Assembly: GCF_033723955.1 (NCBI RefSeq)
Contig: NZ_CP137555.1
Span: 2,596,001 to 2,660,000, forward strand
DNA length: 64,000 bases
DNA from: Microbulbifer pacificus
GTDB lineage: Bacteria; Pseudomonadota; Gammaproteobacteria; Pseudomonadales; Cellvibrionaceae
Direction of reading: 5' to 3'
Shown here: positions 25,937-34,863 of the stretch, piece by piece
Layout of the letters: every line of letters begins with the position of its first letter
How positions within the stretch are numbered: the stretch's first letter is position 1
Translations under genes and position numbers: made by a program
The notes under the pieces: generated by a model
Seen by the model: the letters and a program-made list of their open reading frames with translations, nothing else
Database searches by the model: none
What the model was told of the DNA's origin: nothing

Positions 25937-28678
25937 TTACAGGTTGTGCTTGTAACGCAGGTACATGGTGCGACCGATCACGTCGTACCCCAGCCAGTCG
26001 GCGTGATACGGGAAGTCATTGCGATAGGTGTTGTACTGTTGGAACAGCGGCGGCATTTCGTCGGTCAGGTTGTTTACACCCACCGTCACACGCCCCTCCC
26101 ACGGGAACTCGTAACTGGCGTTGAGGTTGACCGTTTTGTACGCATCCAGGGTGTCGTAGGCCTGCTCCTCGGTGCCGTCGGGGTACTCGAAATAGTCGTA
26201 GCCCTTGGCACTGCCGGTGTAGAAGTAGGTCAGGTTCACCGCGAGGTTGTCTCTGCGCCAGCCGATGCTGCTGTTGGCTTTCAGCTTCGGTGTGTAGAAC
26301 AGCTTGGTGGCATCTTCCACTTCACCGCCCACATACTCCTGGTACAGTTTTTCCGCCACGTAGGAGGTTTCTACGGAGAACCTGAGCTCACCCAGGTCGC
26401 CGAGTTCGAAGTCCTTGCTGAACTTGGCATCGACACCGCGGGTGGATTCGAACGCGGCGTTGATCGGGCCCTTGCGGATACACAGCAGGTTTTCCACACC
26501 GTCATCGACGATGTTGATAAAGCCGAGTCCGTTGAACTGGCTACAACTGCTGTAGCTGCCGGTCATGTTGTAGTTCGGGTCCTCGATGATTTCGCGGTTG
26601 CTGACACTGCGCACCGCACCGCGCAGTTCGATTTCCCACACGTCGAGGGTCATCTCGATATCGTCGGTGGGGGTCCACACCAGGCCCAGGTTCCAGTAAT
26701 CCCCTTTCTCCTCTTCCAGATCCATGTTGCCGGCGGAGTAGGCGTCGTAGGCATCCTCGATCACCTCACCGGTGGGCAGCACCAGGTTCTCGGCGCCGAA
26801 GCCGAGGGTGTCGCCGGCGTACAGGCGGTGCATGTCCGGGGCGCGGAAGCTCTTGCCCCAGCTGCCGCGGATTAGCATGTCCTCGTAGGGGTGGTACATC
26901 AGGCCGATCTGCGGAGTGTAGGCACCCCCCACACTGGAGTCGTCGTTGTAGTGGTCATAGCGCGCGGCGGTAGACAGTTCCAGGGATTGTCCGCCTGCGG
27001 TGTTGAGCAGTGGGATCGCCAGCTCCACCGCCAGCGCACTGCGGGTGCGATCGCCGCCGCCGTTGGTGCCGCCCTGACCGAGCAGGCCACCGCTTACGGT
27101 ATCTTCGTCCTGCTTGTCCTCGTAGCTCTCGCTGGCCCACTCCACGGAAGTGGCAAACGCGATGGGGCCGGCGAAGCCTTCCATCAGGTCGCCGGACAGG
27201 GTGGCCTGGAACTGGTTGATGGTTGCTTCCGAGTCGGTGACCGACACATCCATGATGCGCGCAGCCTGCTCGTCGGTGAGCTGGTCCATCGGATACCACT
27301 TGTCGGAGGTATCGTTGGGATCGAAGGTGATCATCTCCAGCACAGCGGCACCGTTGACCATGTGGATCTTTTCACGGTCGTAAAGGTTGAGGCCAGAGGA
27401 CCAGGACACGTCCAGGTCGTAATCGTTGAACAGGGTGCCGGAAGCGCCGGCGGTGAGCGCGTACTTCTGTACCGTCGAGTAGTACATGCGTTCACCGGGA
27501 AAGTCGACGAAACGGCGGCGCACCTGGAAGCGGTGATAATCGTCCATGCCCTCGGTGGTGTAGGCGAGGCGGCCGCTGTCGGCATCCATGTAAATGTCTT
27601 CGGCGATGCTCTTGTCGGTCTTGAAGCGGTCGGAAGTCTTGTAGGAGCTCTGCAGGGTGCCGAACAGGCTCCAGTCTTCGTTCAGTTCGTATTCGGTGTT
27701 CACTACCAGGTTGATGCGCTCGTCCGCGGGCATCACGCCCTCGGTGGCGTCGCTGTCGTAATAGCAGCGGTAGGATTGCTCCGGCAAAAATACGGCGCCG
27801 TCGCCAAGCACCTGGTTACACCCCTCTTCGGTGGCGTAGACCCGTGAATCCGGGTTGAACACGCGGTCGTAGTCGCGCAGGTAGAGCGCGGAGCTGGACG
27901 GGCTATCCAGATGGTCGGGACCATTGCCCCACATCGTTTCACCGTCTTCATTGGTGTAGTAGCGCGGGGAATAGAGGAAGTCGCGATCCCGGTTCAGCAG
28001 GGATTCGATCTTCTTGTACTCCAGCATCACCATGGTGCTGGTTTTTTCCGTGGCAAAGCCCTGGGTGAAGGCGAAGTCGGTCTGCTCGAACCCGCCCTGC
28101 TGCGGTGCGGTGTAGCGGGCATCGATCTCGGTGCCCTCGTAACCTTTCTTGAGGATGATGTTCACCACCCCGCCGATGGCGTCGGAGCCGTAGATGGCCG
28201 AGGCACCGCCGGTCAGGATCTCGATGCGCTCTACCGCACTGGCGGGGATGTCGGAAACGTCGGTGAAGTTGGTGGAGCCGCCGTAGGCGGTGGGGAAGGA
28301 AGCCTGGCGGCGGCCGTTGATCAGCACCAGGGTGCGGTTCACACCCATACCGCGCAGGTTTACCGAGCTGGCGCTCTCCACATATGAGCCGTCGCCGGTG
28401 AAGTTGACCCCCGAATTGGCGGTAGAGGTCTGCAGCACATCGGTGATGGTGGTGAGGCCGCTCGCCTCGATATCCACCGCAGATATCACCTGTACCGGTG
28501 CCACCCCTTCCAGGTCGATGCGCTTGATGCGTGAACCGGTGACCTCGATCCGCTCGATGATCTGGTCGTCGGTGGCAGGTGTGGTGTCTGCCGTTTGTGC
28601 GCTGGCGGCGCCAGCCAGCGTCCCGAGGGCACCGCTGGCGGTGAGCCCTATGGCAAGTGCGAGTTTGTTCGCTTTCAA
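25937..28678 (-). CDS. TonB-dependent outer-membrane receptor
   Basis: A TTG at 28678 with a GGAGGG ribosome-binding site seven bases before it is the best start. It gives 913 residues beginning MKANKLALAIGLTASGALGTL and a signal peptide ending near AGAASAQ. The plug domain carries IERIEVTGSRIKRIDLEGVAPVQVISAVDI and YGSDAIGGVVNIILKKG, and the barrel ends near MYLRYKHNL. Receptors with this VTGSRI start are large and often carry organic substrates rather than siderophores. It precedes the alkaline phosphatase gene and is divergent from a ToxR-type regulator gene, suggesting uptake linked to phosphate-ester breakdown; that link is inferred. Confidence 0.9.
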   Translation of the reverse strand: MKANKLALAIGLTASGALGTLAGAASAQTADTTPATDDQIIERIEVTGSRIKRIDLEGVAPVQVISAVDIEASGLTTITDVLQTSTANSGVNFTGDGSYVESASSVNLRGMGVNRTLVLINGRRQASFPTAYGGSTNFTDVSDIPASAVERIEILTGGASAIYGSDAIGGVVNIILKKGYEGTEIDARYTAPQQGGFEQTDFAFTQGFATEKTSTMVMLEYKKIESLLNRDRDFLYSPRYYTNEDGETMWGNGPDHLDSPSSSALYLRDYDRVFNPDSRVYATEEGCNQVLGDGAVFLPEQSYRCYYDSDATEGVMPADERINLVVNTEYELNEDWSLFGTLQSSYKTSDRFKTDKSIAEDIYMDADSGRLAYTTEGMDDYHRFQVRRRFVDFPGERMYYSTVQKYALTAGASGTLFNDYDLDVSWSSGLNLYDREKIHMVNGAAVLEMITFDPNDTSDKWYPMDQLTDEQAARIMDVSVTDSEATINQFQATLSGDLMEGFAGPIAFATSVEWASESYEDKQDEDTVSGGLLGQGGTNGGGDRTRSALAVELAIPLLNTAGGQSLELSTAARYDHYNDDSSVGGAYTPQIGLMYHPYEDMLIRGSWGKSFRAPDMHRLYAGDTLGFGAENLVLPTGEVIEDAYDAYSAGNMDLEEEKGDYWNLGLVWTPTDDIEMTLDVWEIELRGAVRSVSNREIIEDPNYNMTGSYSSCSQFNGLGFINIVDDGVENLLCIRKGPINAAFESTRGVDAKFSKDFELGDLGELRFSVETSYVAEKLYQEYVGGEVEDATKLFYTPKLKANSSIGWRRDNLAVNLTYFYTGSAKGYDYFEYPDGTEEQAYDTLDAYKTVNLNASYEFPWEGRVTVGVNNLTDEMPPLFQQYNTYRNDFPYHADWLGYDVIGRTMYLRYKHNL

Positions 28679-28996
28679 GTTACATCCCTCCGAAGCTTGT
28701 CGTGTGGTTATTATCTGTCCGCTGCCACCGCTCACCTGGGCCGGGGAACTCCCCGAGCGCGGGACGGCGGTGATGCTGGAACTTCTTTTTATGGGATGGC
28801 GGGTTACACGAATAGAGAGTGGGTGTCCGGAAGACTCTGCTGAATCTCTTTTAATATCTTTTTTAAGAAAATCAGTGGGTTACAGGTTGCCGTATATCGG
28901 TTCGCGGTTTTCTGTACAGGGGCGTCAGGTATAATTTCCAGTCAGCCAACACGGGGTTAAGCGGGGAAAAACGGTGAGCCTGGGGAGAGTCAGCCG
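28679..28996. promoter_or_regulatory. Divergent promoter region, TonB receptor / ToxR-type regulator
   Basis: This 318-bp gap has no gene. A consensus -10 TATAAT lies at 28930-28935, about 60 bp before the regulator start, with only a weak -35. The receptor side has the GGAGGG ribosome-binding site near 28690. An AT-rich patch at about 28845-28875 may be a regulator-binding region. Confidence 0.5.
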
Positions 28997-31111
28997 GTGA
29001 ATAATGTGCCGGAATACCAACTCGGCGGCGTCCGGGTAAATCTCAAAGCGCAGAGCGTCTGCCATGGCGAGCAGCGACTGGAGCTTTCGCAGAAAAAGTA
29101 TTTCGATGTGCTCCAGTGCCTGCTGGAGCAGTACCCCAATTGGGTCACCCGCGAGCAGCTGATCGAGCTGGTTTGGGCTGGCAATCACTACGTGGGCGAC
29201 AAGGCGATCAACAATGCCATCTGGCATATTCGCAAGTCGCTGGCGGAAATCGACCCCGATACCCAGTACATCGTCACCAAGCGCGGCCACGGCTATCGCT
29301 TGGCGGTGGAGCCGGTATTGGTTGCCGTAAATCCCGAGCCGGAACCTGCAGTGAAGGCTGGTCGCATTCTTCCCAAAGGCTGGTGGGGACTGGGAACCGG
29401 GCTGGCACTCGCTGCGCTTATTGCCTGGCTGGGGGTGTTGCACCTGGCGCCGGAGCCTCCGCCGCAGTTGCTGCCCCCAGAGCGCCTGACCAATTATCCC
29501 GGCAGTGAGTTTACTCCCGCGGTCGATCCCGGCGGCCAGTGGCTGGCTTTCACCTGGGCGCGTCCAAACCGGGATACCGATCTGTACATCCGCGCGCTGA
29601 GCGGCGAGGGGGAACCCAGGCAGCTCACCTTCAGCGCGCAGAGCGAGCACAGCCCGGAGTGGGCTCCGGACGGCAAGGGGCTTTACTACGTCGAGCGGGA
29701 CAGCGCCGGGCCCAGCTGCCGGGTCAACTATCTGGAACTGGCGACTCTGGCGCGCAGGACCATCAGCAATTGTGTGTTTGAGCTGAACACCCACCTCGCC
29801 ATCCACCCCTCCGGTTCGCCACTGGCGGTCAACCGGGTGGAACCGGGCATCTTCAACAGCGGTATCTACCTGATTGACCTCGAGGATCCTTCGCTTCCCG
29901 CACGGCGTCTGTCCTGTGGTGACGGGTGCAAATACGAAGATCGGGACATGGCCTTCTCCAGTGATGGCGCCCTGTTGGCATTCACCCGCAGGTCGGACCT
30001 GCTGTCGGAAAATATATATCTGCGCGACCTGCGCTCTGGCAGTGAGCGCCAGCTCACCCGCAATGAGAGCGATATCAAGAGTTTCAGCTGGGATCGCAGC
30101 GGTCGGCGCATCGTCTACACCAGCAAAGTGGCGGGCAAACGCCGGGTACGTTTGGTAGACCTCGAACACGCCGGCATCCGGGATCTCGACCTGCCCGGGG
30201 CCAGCAGCCTGAGTCGGGTGCCTGGCAGTGACCGTTTTGTTTACAGCGCAGGGAATACTGGCAAGTTCATCAGCTATCTGGATCTCGGGGGCGATCTGCG
30301 CGCGGCGATGCCACTGCTGCACGCCAACTTCAACCAACGCAGCGCGCACTACTCGCCGGTGCATCGCAAGCTGGTCTACTGCGCCAACGAGTCCGGGGCG
30401 ATGGAGCTGTGGGTCAGCAATCTGGACGGCAGCGAGCGCGAGCAACTGACCAGTCTCGGAGGCGAAGTGGTGACGCCGCGCTGGTCCCATCGCGGCGATC
30501 GCATCGTATTTACCGCTTCCGACAACGCCGAAGACGGAAACCAGTTGCTGGTCATTGACTTCACCACCCGCGAAATCCGCAAGGTGACACCCGAGCATCA
30601 CAATTACAGCCACCCGACCTGGTCGCCAGACGATCGCTTCCTGTTCGCCTCGGTATCCGACGGCGGTGAATACTATGCGCACCGTTTTGATCTGGCCGCG
30701 GGCGCGGACGAGAAACTCGGTGACATGCCGGTACTGAAACTGCTGCCCATGGGCGATAACCGGGTGCTGTTTACCGCCGGGGCCGAGGGCGGGTTGTGGC
30801 AGGCCGGGCTCAATGCATCGGCAACCGAGTGGCAAAATCCGCGGCAGTTGCTGCCGCCAGCGACCTTCGCCTCCCTGTACAACTGGGATGTGCATGGAGA
30901 TAACGTCTATTTCCAGCGCAATGCCGGCGGACAGAGTCAGGTAATGAAGCTGGATCTCGCGAGCGGTGCCACGACGGCGCTGGCACTGGTGCCGCGCGGT
31001 TCCCTGGACCGTCTTAGTGACTTCAGTTATGTGCCCGAGCGGGACTGGTTGCTGTTCACCCAGCGCGAAGCCTATCAGTCCGATATCTACCAGTTTGAAC
31101 TGCGGGATTGA
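28997..31111 (+). CDS. ToxR/CadC-type membrane regulator with beta-propeller sensor domain
   Basis: The GTG start at 28997 follows GGGGAGAG. The 704-residue protein has an OmpR-type winged helix at about residues 5-105 (VTREQLIELVWAGNHYVGDKAINNAIWHIRKSL, RGHGYRL), a single transmembrane helix at about 130-150 and a periplasmic TolB/PD40 beta-propeller (about 165-700) with repeated blades such as SPEWAPDGKGLYYVE, SFSWDRSGRRIVYT, TPRWSHRGDRIVFT and HPTWSPDDRFLFAS. It should bind DNA from the membrane and sense an external cue. Its divergent neighbours, the receptor and the phosphatase, are the likely targets. Confidence 0.9.
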   Translation: MNNVPEYQLGGVRVNLKAQSVCHGEQRLELSQKKYFDVLQCLLEQYPNWVTREQLIELVWAGNHYVGDKAINNAIWHIRKSLAEIDPDTQYIVTKRGHGYRLAVEPVLVAVNPEPEPAVKAGRILPKGWWGLGTGLALAALIAWLGVLHLAPEPPPQLLPPERLTNYPGSEFTPAVDPGGQWLAFTWARPNRDTDLYIRALSGEGEPRQLTFSAQSEHSPEWAPDGKGLYYVERDSAGPSCRVNYLELATLARRTISNCVFELNTHLAIHPSGSPLAVNRVEPGIFNSGIYLIDLEDPSLPARRLSCGDGCKYEDRDMAFSSDGALLAFTRRSDLLSENIYLRDLRSGSERQLTRNESDIKSFSWDRSGRRIVYTSKVAGKRRVRLVDLEHAGIRDLDLPGASSLSRVPGSDRFVYSAGNTGKFISYLDLGGDLRAAMPLLHANFNQRSAHYSPVHRKLVYCANESGAMELWVSNLDGSEREQLTSLGGEVVTPRWSHRGDRIVFTASDNAEDGNQLLVIDFTTREIRKVTPEHHNYSHPTWSPDDRFLFASVSDGGEYYAHRFDLAAGADEKLGDMPVLKLLPMGDNRVLFTAGAEGGLWQAGLNASATEWQNPRQLLPPATFASLYNWDVHGDNVYFQRNAGGQSQVMKLDLASGATTALALVPRGSLDRLSDFSYVPERDWLLFTQREAYQSDIYQFELRD

Positions 31112-31176
31112 AGTTTCAGCAGACCACGAATCGCATGCTCGGCTAGAATCACTGCGGTCAAAGCGGAGGTCTGGTT

Positions 31177-31986
31177 ATGCCAGAGTCGAATTCAACACCG
31201 GAAATTCTGTTTGTATCCCACGGTGGCGGGCCGTTGCCGCTGCTCGGCGATCCCGGGCATGGGGAAATGGTAGATTACCTGCAGAACATTTCCCGTCGCC
31301 TGCGTCGTCCGTCGGCGATTCTGGTGGTAAGCGCACACTGGGAAGAGCGTGTGCCCACCATCACCTCCGGCGCCAATCCTTCTCTGATCTACGATTATTA
31401 TGGTTTCCCGCAGGAGTCCTACAGTATCCAGTATCCGTGTCCCGGTGACCCGGGGCTGGCACAGGACGTTCACGCATCGTTGACGCGGGCGGGTATCACT
31501 TCTGCAATGGATGAAAGCCGCGGCTTTGATCACGGCCTGTTCGTGCCGCTGAAACTCCTTTTTCCACAGGCGGACATTCCCTGCATCCAGCTGTCCCTGA
31601 ACAGTAACCTGGACGCCGCGCAACACTTGGCCATTGGCGTGGCGTTGCGAGGGGTGGTGCAGGAAAACCTGCTGGTGATCGGTTCCGGTTTTTCCTTCCA
31701 CAACATGCGCGCATTTTTTGCCCCTGAAACGGCGGAATCCAAAAGGCTAAATGAATCGTTTGAGCAGTGGCTGCACGAGACCTGCACCAGTGCGGCAATG
31801 AGTGAAGCCGAGCGCACGCAGAGATTTGTCGATTGGGAGAACGCAGCGGGTGCGCGCTTTTGTCATCCGCGCGAAGAGCACCTGCTGCCACTGCACGTGT
31901 GTTACGGGTTGGCGAGCAGGCCGAGCACGGAAGCGTTTACCCTAAACATTCTCAACAAGCGCGCGAGCATGTATCTCTGGCAATAA
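31177..31986 (+). CDS. Class III extradiol dioxygenase-like protein (DODA/YgiD family)
   Basis: The 269-residue protein belongs to the LigB-type family that includes plant DOPA 4,5-dioxygenase and bacterial YgiD. Four His at metal and active-site positions are visible: His15 (VSHGGGP), His54 (VSAHWEE), His119 (GFDHG) and His175 (SFHNM). The enzyme would open a catechol ring using a nonheme metal. A GCGGAGG ribosome-binding site precedes the ATG, and a TAGAAT -10-like hexamer lies about 30 bp upstream. No aromatic degradation genes are next to it, so the substrate is unknown. Confidence 0.9.
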   Translation: MPESNSTPEILFVSHGGGPLPLLGDPGHGEMVDYLQNISRRLRRPSAILVVSAHWEERVPTITSGANPSLIYDYYGFPQESYSIQYPCPGDPGLAQDVHASLTRAGITSAMDESRGFDHGLFVPLKLLFPQADIPCIQLSLNSNLDAAQHLAIGVALRGVVQENLLVIGSGFSFHNMRAFFAPETAESKRLNESFEQWLHETCTSAAMSEAERTQRFVDWENAAGARFCHPREEHLLPLHVCYGLASRPSTEAFTLNILNKRASMYLWQ

Positions 31987-32007
31987 ACAAGCTGACTCGA
32001 AGTCTAC

Positions 32008-32421
32008 TCAATGCGCGCCGCCCGATACGGTGCTAAGTAGAAGGCACCACATACTTAACACCGCCAGGAAGTTAATCGTAAACACGACGCCACGCAGGCG
32101 GATGTTCGTGGTGAAGATTTGCACCGCGCTGTGGATAACTCTTCCGGCAATAAATATCCATGCTAATAAAACAAACGCCGGCTGATACAGCGCAGGTGCG
32201 GCAATCACCACAAGGCAGGCCGCATAAAAGAACAGCGGCCATTCAAACTGGTTAGAAAGATTGGCGCTGACTTTTGGCTCGATCGATTGCCACGGATTCG
32301 AGCCATCTTCCTTTTTCCCGATATTCCAAATTTTGGGTGCTCGCATCAGTGTTAGTACGGCATACAGCAAGGCTGTCCACGCCACATGCGCCGCCATCGG
32401 GATTAAAAGTTCATTGCTCAT
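32008..32421 (-). CDS. MAPEG-family membrane protein
   Basis: The 137-residue protein has four predicted transmembrane segments (about 8-26, 62-80, 82-100 and 112-132) and the family pattern with VSANLSNQFEWPLFFYAACL in the first loop and helix 2. MAPEG proteins include microsomal glutathione transferases and leukotriene synthases; bacterial members are mostly uncharacterised. It is 66 bp downstream of a DCC-family gene on the same strand and may be cotranscribed with it. Confidence 0.85.
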   Translation of the reverse strand: MSNELLIPMAAHVAWTALLYAVLTLMRAPKIWNIGKKEDGSNPWQSIEPKVSANLSNQFEWPLFFYAACLVVIAAPALYQPAFVLLAWIFIAGRVIHSAVQIFTTNIRLRGVVFTINFLAVLSMWCLLLSTVSGGAH

Positions 32422-32487
32422 AGGGTTGTAACCGAATGCGCCGATAAAGTGGCCGGGTTGAAAATTTTTCGACCAGAACCTGATCCA

Positions 32488-32919
32488 TTACTTATCGTCT
32501 CCATGTATAAATCTCGATTCATTGTCGGGACCGGGTAACAGACAGTGGTCGTATTTACCAAAAAACCGGTAGCGATTTAACGCAATCCGGTCGTATAGCC
32601 AGTCCCTGAGTTTCCGGGGAACCACTGCGAAAACAGCAAATGTCGGCCATGGGAGTGGCAGGGCGCGCAGGATTCCGAGCAGTGCCGTTGATTTTGTGTA
32701 TAACCGCTCACCATTGATATATACCATGGTTTCGAAGGTGTCCGTAGGCAGGCCGTAGTACACGAGTATTGCCTGCCCCTCTCTGGATTGCACCGTGGCC
32801 AGTTTAAAGATTCTGTTCCTGTCGAACCTGATAAGGAATCTCGCCCACGCCGAGCAGAGCTTGCAGACGCCGTCAAACAAAACCACTTTGTCGTTTTTAT
32901 GAATGTATGGGGCGGGCAT
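32488..32919 (-). CDS. DCC-family thiol protein (DUF393)
   Basis: The 143-residue protein carries the signature DGVCKLC at residues 16-22, a Cys pair in a thioredoxin-like context that defines the DCC family (DUF393). The FKLATVQSREGQAILVYYGL segment and the YLYDRIALNRYRFFG-like C-terminus also fit the family. The biochemical role is unknown; a disulfide reductase-like activity has been proposed from the motif. It heads a probable two-gene unit with the MAPEG gene. Confidence 0.88.
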   Translation of the reverse strand: MPAPYIHKNDKVVLFDGVCKLCSAWARFLIRFDRNRIFKLATVQSREGQAILVYYGLPTDTFETMVYINGERLYTKSTALLGILRALPLPWPTFAVFAVVPRKLRDWLYDRIALNRYRFFGKYDHCLLPGPDNESRFIHGDDK

Positions 32920-33045
32920 TCAGGCGTGCCTTTCAGTTTGTGCTCATGATAGGGGCCGGAATTGAATTGTACGCGCGGCACGGAAAAATTGAGTAAGCTT
33001 GCGCAATTACCCCCAAAGTCCTGATGTATTGCCCGAGGCCGAGTT

Positions 33046-33717
33046 TTGCGCCCCTACAGTCCACCTACCGAACCCTATCTGGATGTCGTCTACAGCGATG
33101 CTTTTCTGCTGGTGCTGGACAAGCCCAGCGGCCTGCTCACCGTACCCGGCCGCGATCCCGCCCACAAGGACTGTCTCGCCAGTCGCGCGCAGGCGGAATA
33201 CCCGGACGCCCTGATCGTGCATCGCCTAGATATGGATACCTCGGGGTTGGTGGCGATGGCCCGTGGGGCCGAGGTGCACCGCCAGTTGAGCGCACTGTTC
33301 CAGAATCGCCAGGTGGAGAAGAGTTATCTGGCGCGCGTGTGGGGTGAGCCGCAAGGGGACAGTGGCGAGGTGGATCTGCCCCTGATCTGCGACTGGCCGA
33401 ACCGGCCCAAGCAGATGGTGGATTTCGAGCACGGTAAGCCGTCGCTCACCCGCTGGCAGAAACTCGACAGCGATGGCCAATCGAGCCTGCTACAACTGAC
33501 GCCGGTTACCGGAAGATCTCATCAGTTGCGCGTGCACATGCAGGCGCTCGGCCACCCGATTCTCGGCGATCCTTTTTATGCCCATGCGGAGGCACTTGCG
33601 GCGGCACCGCGGTTGCTGCTGCATGCGCAGGAACTTGGCTTTGAACATCCCGTATTGGGAAAATCTATGTGCTTCCTGTGCAACCCGGGAGCGGAGTTTC
33701 AATTTGGGGGACGGTGA
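33046..33717 (+). CDS. RluA-family pseudouridine synthase
   Basis: The enzyme converts uridine to pseudouridine in rRNA or tRNA. The 223-residue protein starts at the TTG at 33046, after GAGG; an in-frame stop lies at 33022-33024 and no ATG fits. The catalytic Asp62 lies in HRLDMDTSG. The C-terminal motif LLQLTPVTGRSHQLRVHMQALGHPILGDPFY is typical. There is no S4 domain, which fits RluA itself (23S rRNA position 746 and tRNA position 32) better than RluC or RluD. The exact target is inferred. Confidence 0.9.
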   Translation: MRPYSPPTEPYLDVVYSDAFLLVLDKPSGLLTVPGRDPAHKDCLASRAQAEYPDALIVHRLDMDTSGLVAMARGAEVHRQLSALFQNRQVEKSYLARVWGEPQGDSGEVDLPLICDWPNRPKQMVDFEHGKPSLTRWQKLDSDGQSSLLQLTPVTGRSHQLRVHMQALGHPILGDPFYAHAEALAAAPRLLLHAQELGFEHPVLGKSMCFLCNPGAEFQFGGR

Positions 33718-34168
33718 TCGGGAAGGTAGTGGCAGAGGTGACTGATCCCGACTGAAAAGCTCCTTTGGATTCACTGGGGAAATCTACCGAGGTTGGCCTG
33801 CTTCGCAGGTTGTGCTGCGTTGGTGTTTTATTATTGAGTCTTCGGGGCTGGGCGGGTGTGCTTGGCGGAAGGGCGCAATTTGGTCGCACAGGACACAACT
33901 ATCGATGTCAGTTTGTGCATGTTCAGCATTTACATCGGTGAAGAAGTCTGTGCGAAAATTTAATGTGCGAATGGTGTGGCCTGAAGAGAAATAAGAATTG
34001 TCGTCGGTCATGCCGCCAGAAATTTCTGGTGGAAAATTTCTGAATAGAGATTGTTTCATTTTTCATTTTATTTATTTCTGTTGGTCTATATTGGAACGGA
34101 TGTGCTAAGGCCGTGGCGAAGTATGCGGTGCCACGGAAGAATAAAACGTCCTAAATAAGGATATTTAA
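33718..34168. other. AT-rich intergenic region
   Basis: This 451-bp stretch has clearly lower GC than its surroundings. I find no convincing gene in it: an open frame on the minus strand at 33784-34059 has no ribosome-binding site and no recognisable motif. The end nearest 34169 holds the TAAGGATATTTAA ribosome-binding region of the next gene. It may be a small acquired or decayed segment. Confidence 0.5.
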
Positions 34169-34720
34169 ATGAAAAAAGCAATCTTAGCGGTACTTTTGTT
34201 TTTTGGGGTGATCGCAACAGCATCGGCAAATGATGCGCTAATTGCCGAGCGTCTGAAAGAATATTGGGCGGCGTATTCATCAACGGACTTTGTGAAGGCT
34301 GCCGAATTTATCCTTCCTGCGGATCTAAATGATTTGAAAAGCGAATTGCTGCCGGTATTTTTGGCTGCTAATGAGAGCCAGGATGTGGAGGTTAGGCAAA
34401 TGGCACAATATTTTTTTGCTGATATTCCCCCAGGGAAATATACCTCAATGACTTCATCGGATGTCTTTTCTGCAATGAATACGCTCATGGCAGGCCTTTC
34501 ACCCGATATGTTTTCGCTGTTGCAGGGGGCTGAATTGGAGGTGGTTAGTACCTCAAAAAACGCTGATGGATCTGTTGCTGTAAATGTTGCGATTAAAGTA
34601 GCGGGAGACTTCGCGGAAGATGTCATGTATCTCCGTCAGGAAAATGGCGAATGGTTCATGCGCGTCAATGAAAAGCCCAGCGTTACCGCAAATGGCTTTC
34701 GTCAACTGTTTGGGCAATAA
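34169..34720 (+). CDS. Small secreted protein of unknown function
   Basis: I do not recognise a family. The 183-residue protein has a standard signal peptide (MKKAILAVLLFFGVIATASA, cleaved before ND), so it is probably periplasmic. The mature part begins with a helical segment (ALIAERLKEYWAAYSSTDFVKAAEFILPADLNDLKSELLPVF) and ends with alternating beta strands (ELEVVSTSKNADGSVAVNVAIKVAG, DVMYLRQENGEWFMRVNEKP). This is the layout of NTF2-like or DUF-type proteins that combine a helical start with a curved sheet. Codon use is more AT-rich than its neighbours, suggesting transfer. It ends before a hairpin at 34795. Confidence 0.8.
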   Translation: MKKAILAVLLFFGVIATASANDALIAERLKEYWAAYSSTDFVKAAEFILPADLNDLKSELLPVFLAANESQDVEVRQMAQYFFADIPPGKYTSMTSSDVFSAMNTLMAGLSPDMFSLLQGAELEVVSTSKNADGSVAVNVAIKVAGDFAEDVMYLRQENGEWFMRVNEKPSVTANGFRQLFGQ

Positions 34721-34794
34721 GCGAATTCCGTCCGCCTCAGTGGGGGGCATAACAGCTGCTTTTACTGGCTACAGTTAACAATTTAAATCGTGTG

Positions 34795-34820
34795 ACAAGG
34801 GCGACCAGAGTCGCCCTTGT
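34795..34820. terminator. Hairpin between convergent genes
   Basis: ACAAGGGCGAC (34795-34805) and GTCGCCCTTGT (34810-34820) form a perfect 11-bp stem with a CAGA loop. It lies between the secreted-protein gene and the convergent histidine decarboxylase gene. The T content after it is low on both strands, so the termination strength is uncertain. Confidence 0.6.
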
Positions 34821-34863
34821 TGATGAATAAATTTCTTGTAATTTTTCTGCTATTCAACCGGCC

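Noticed and set aside
24523..28996. Pho regulon membership of the phosphatase/receptor pair
   Set aside because: No tandem CTGTCAT-type Pho box was seen upstream of the receptor or in the 67-bp gap before the phosphatase.
28925..30895. 656-codon open frame on the minus strand
   Set aside because: It is antisense to the ToxR-type regulator gene, whose winged helix, membrane helix and propeller are clear.
33784..34059. 91-codon open frame on the minus strand in the AT-rich gap
   Set aside because: It has no ribosome-binding site, no recognisable motif and no partner gene. I treat the gap as non-coding, though a small unique gene cannot be excluded.
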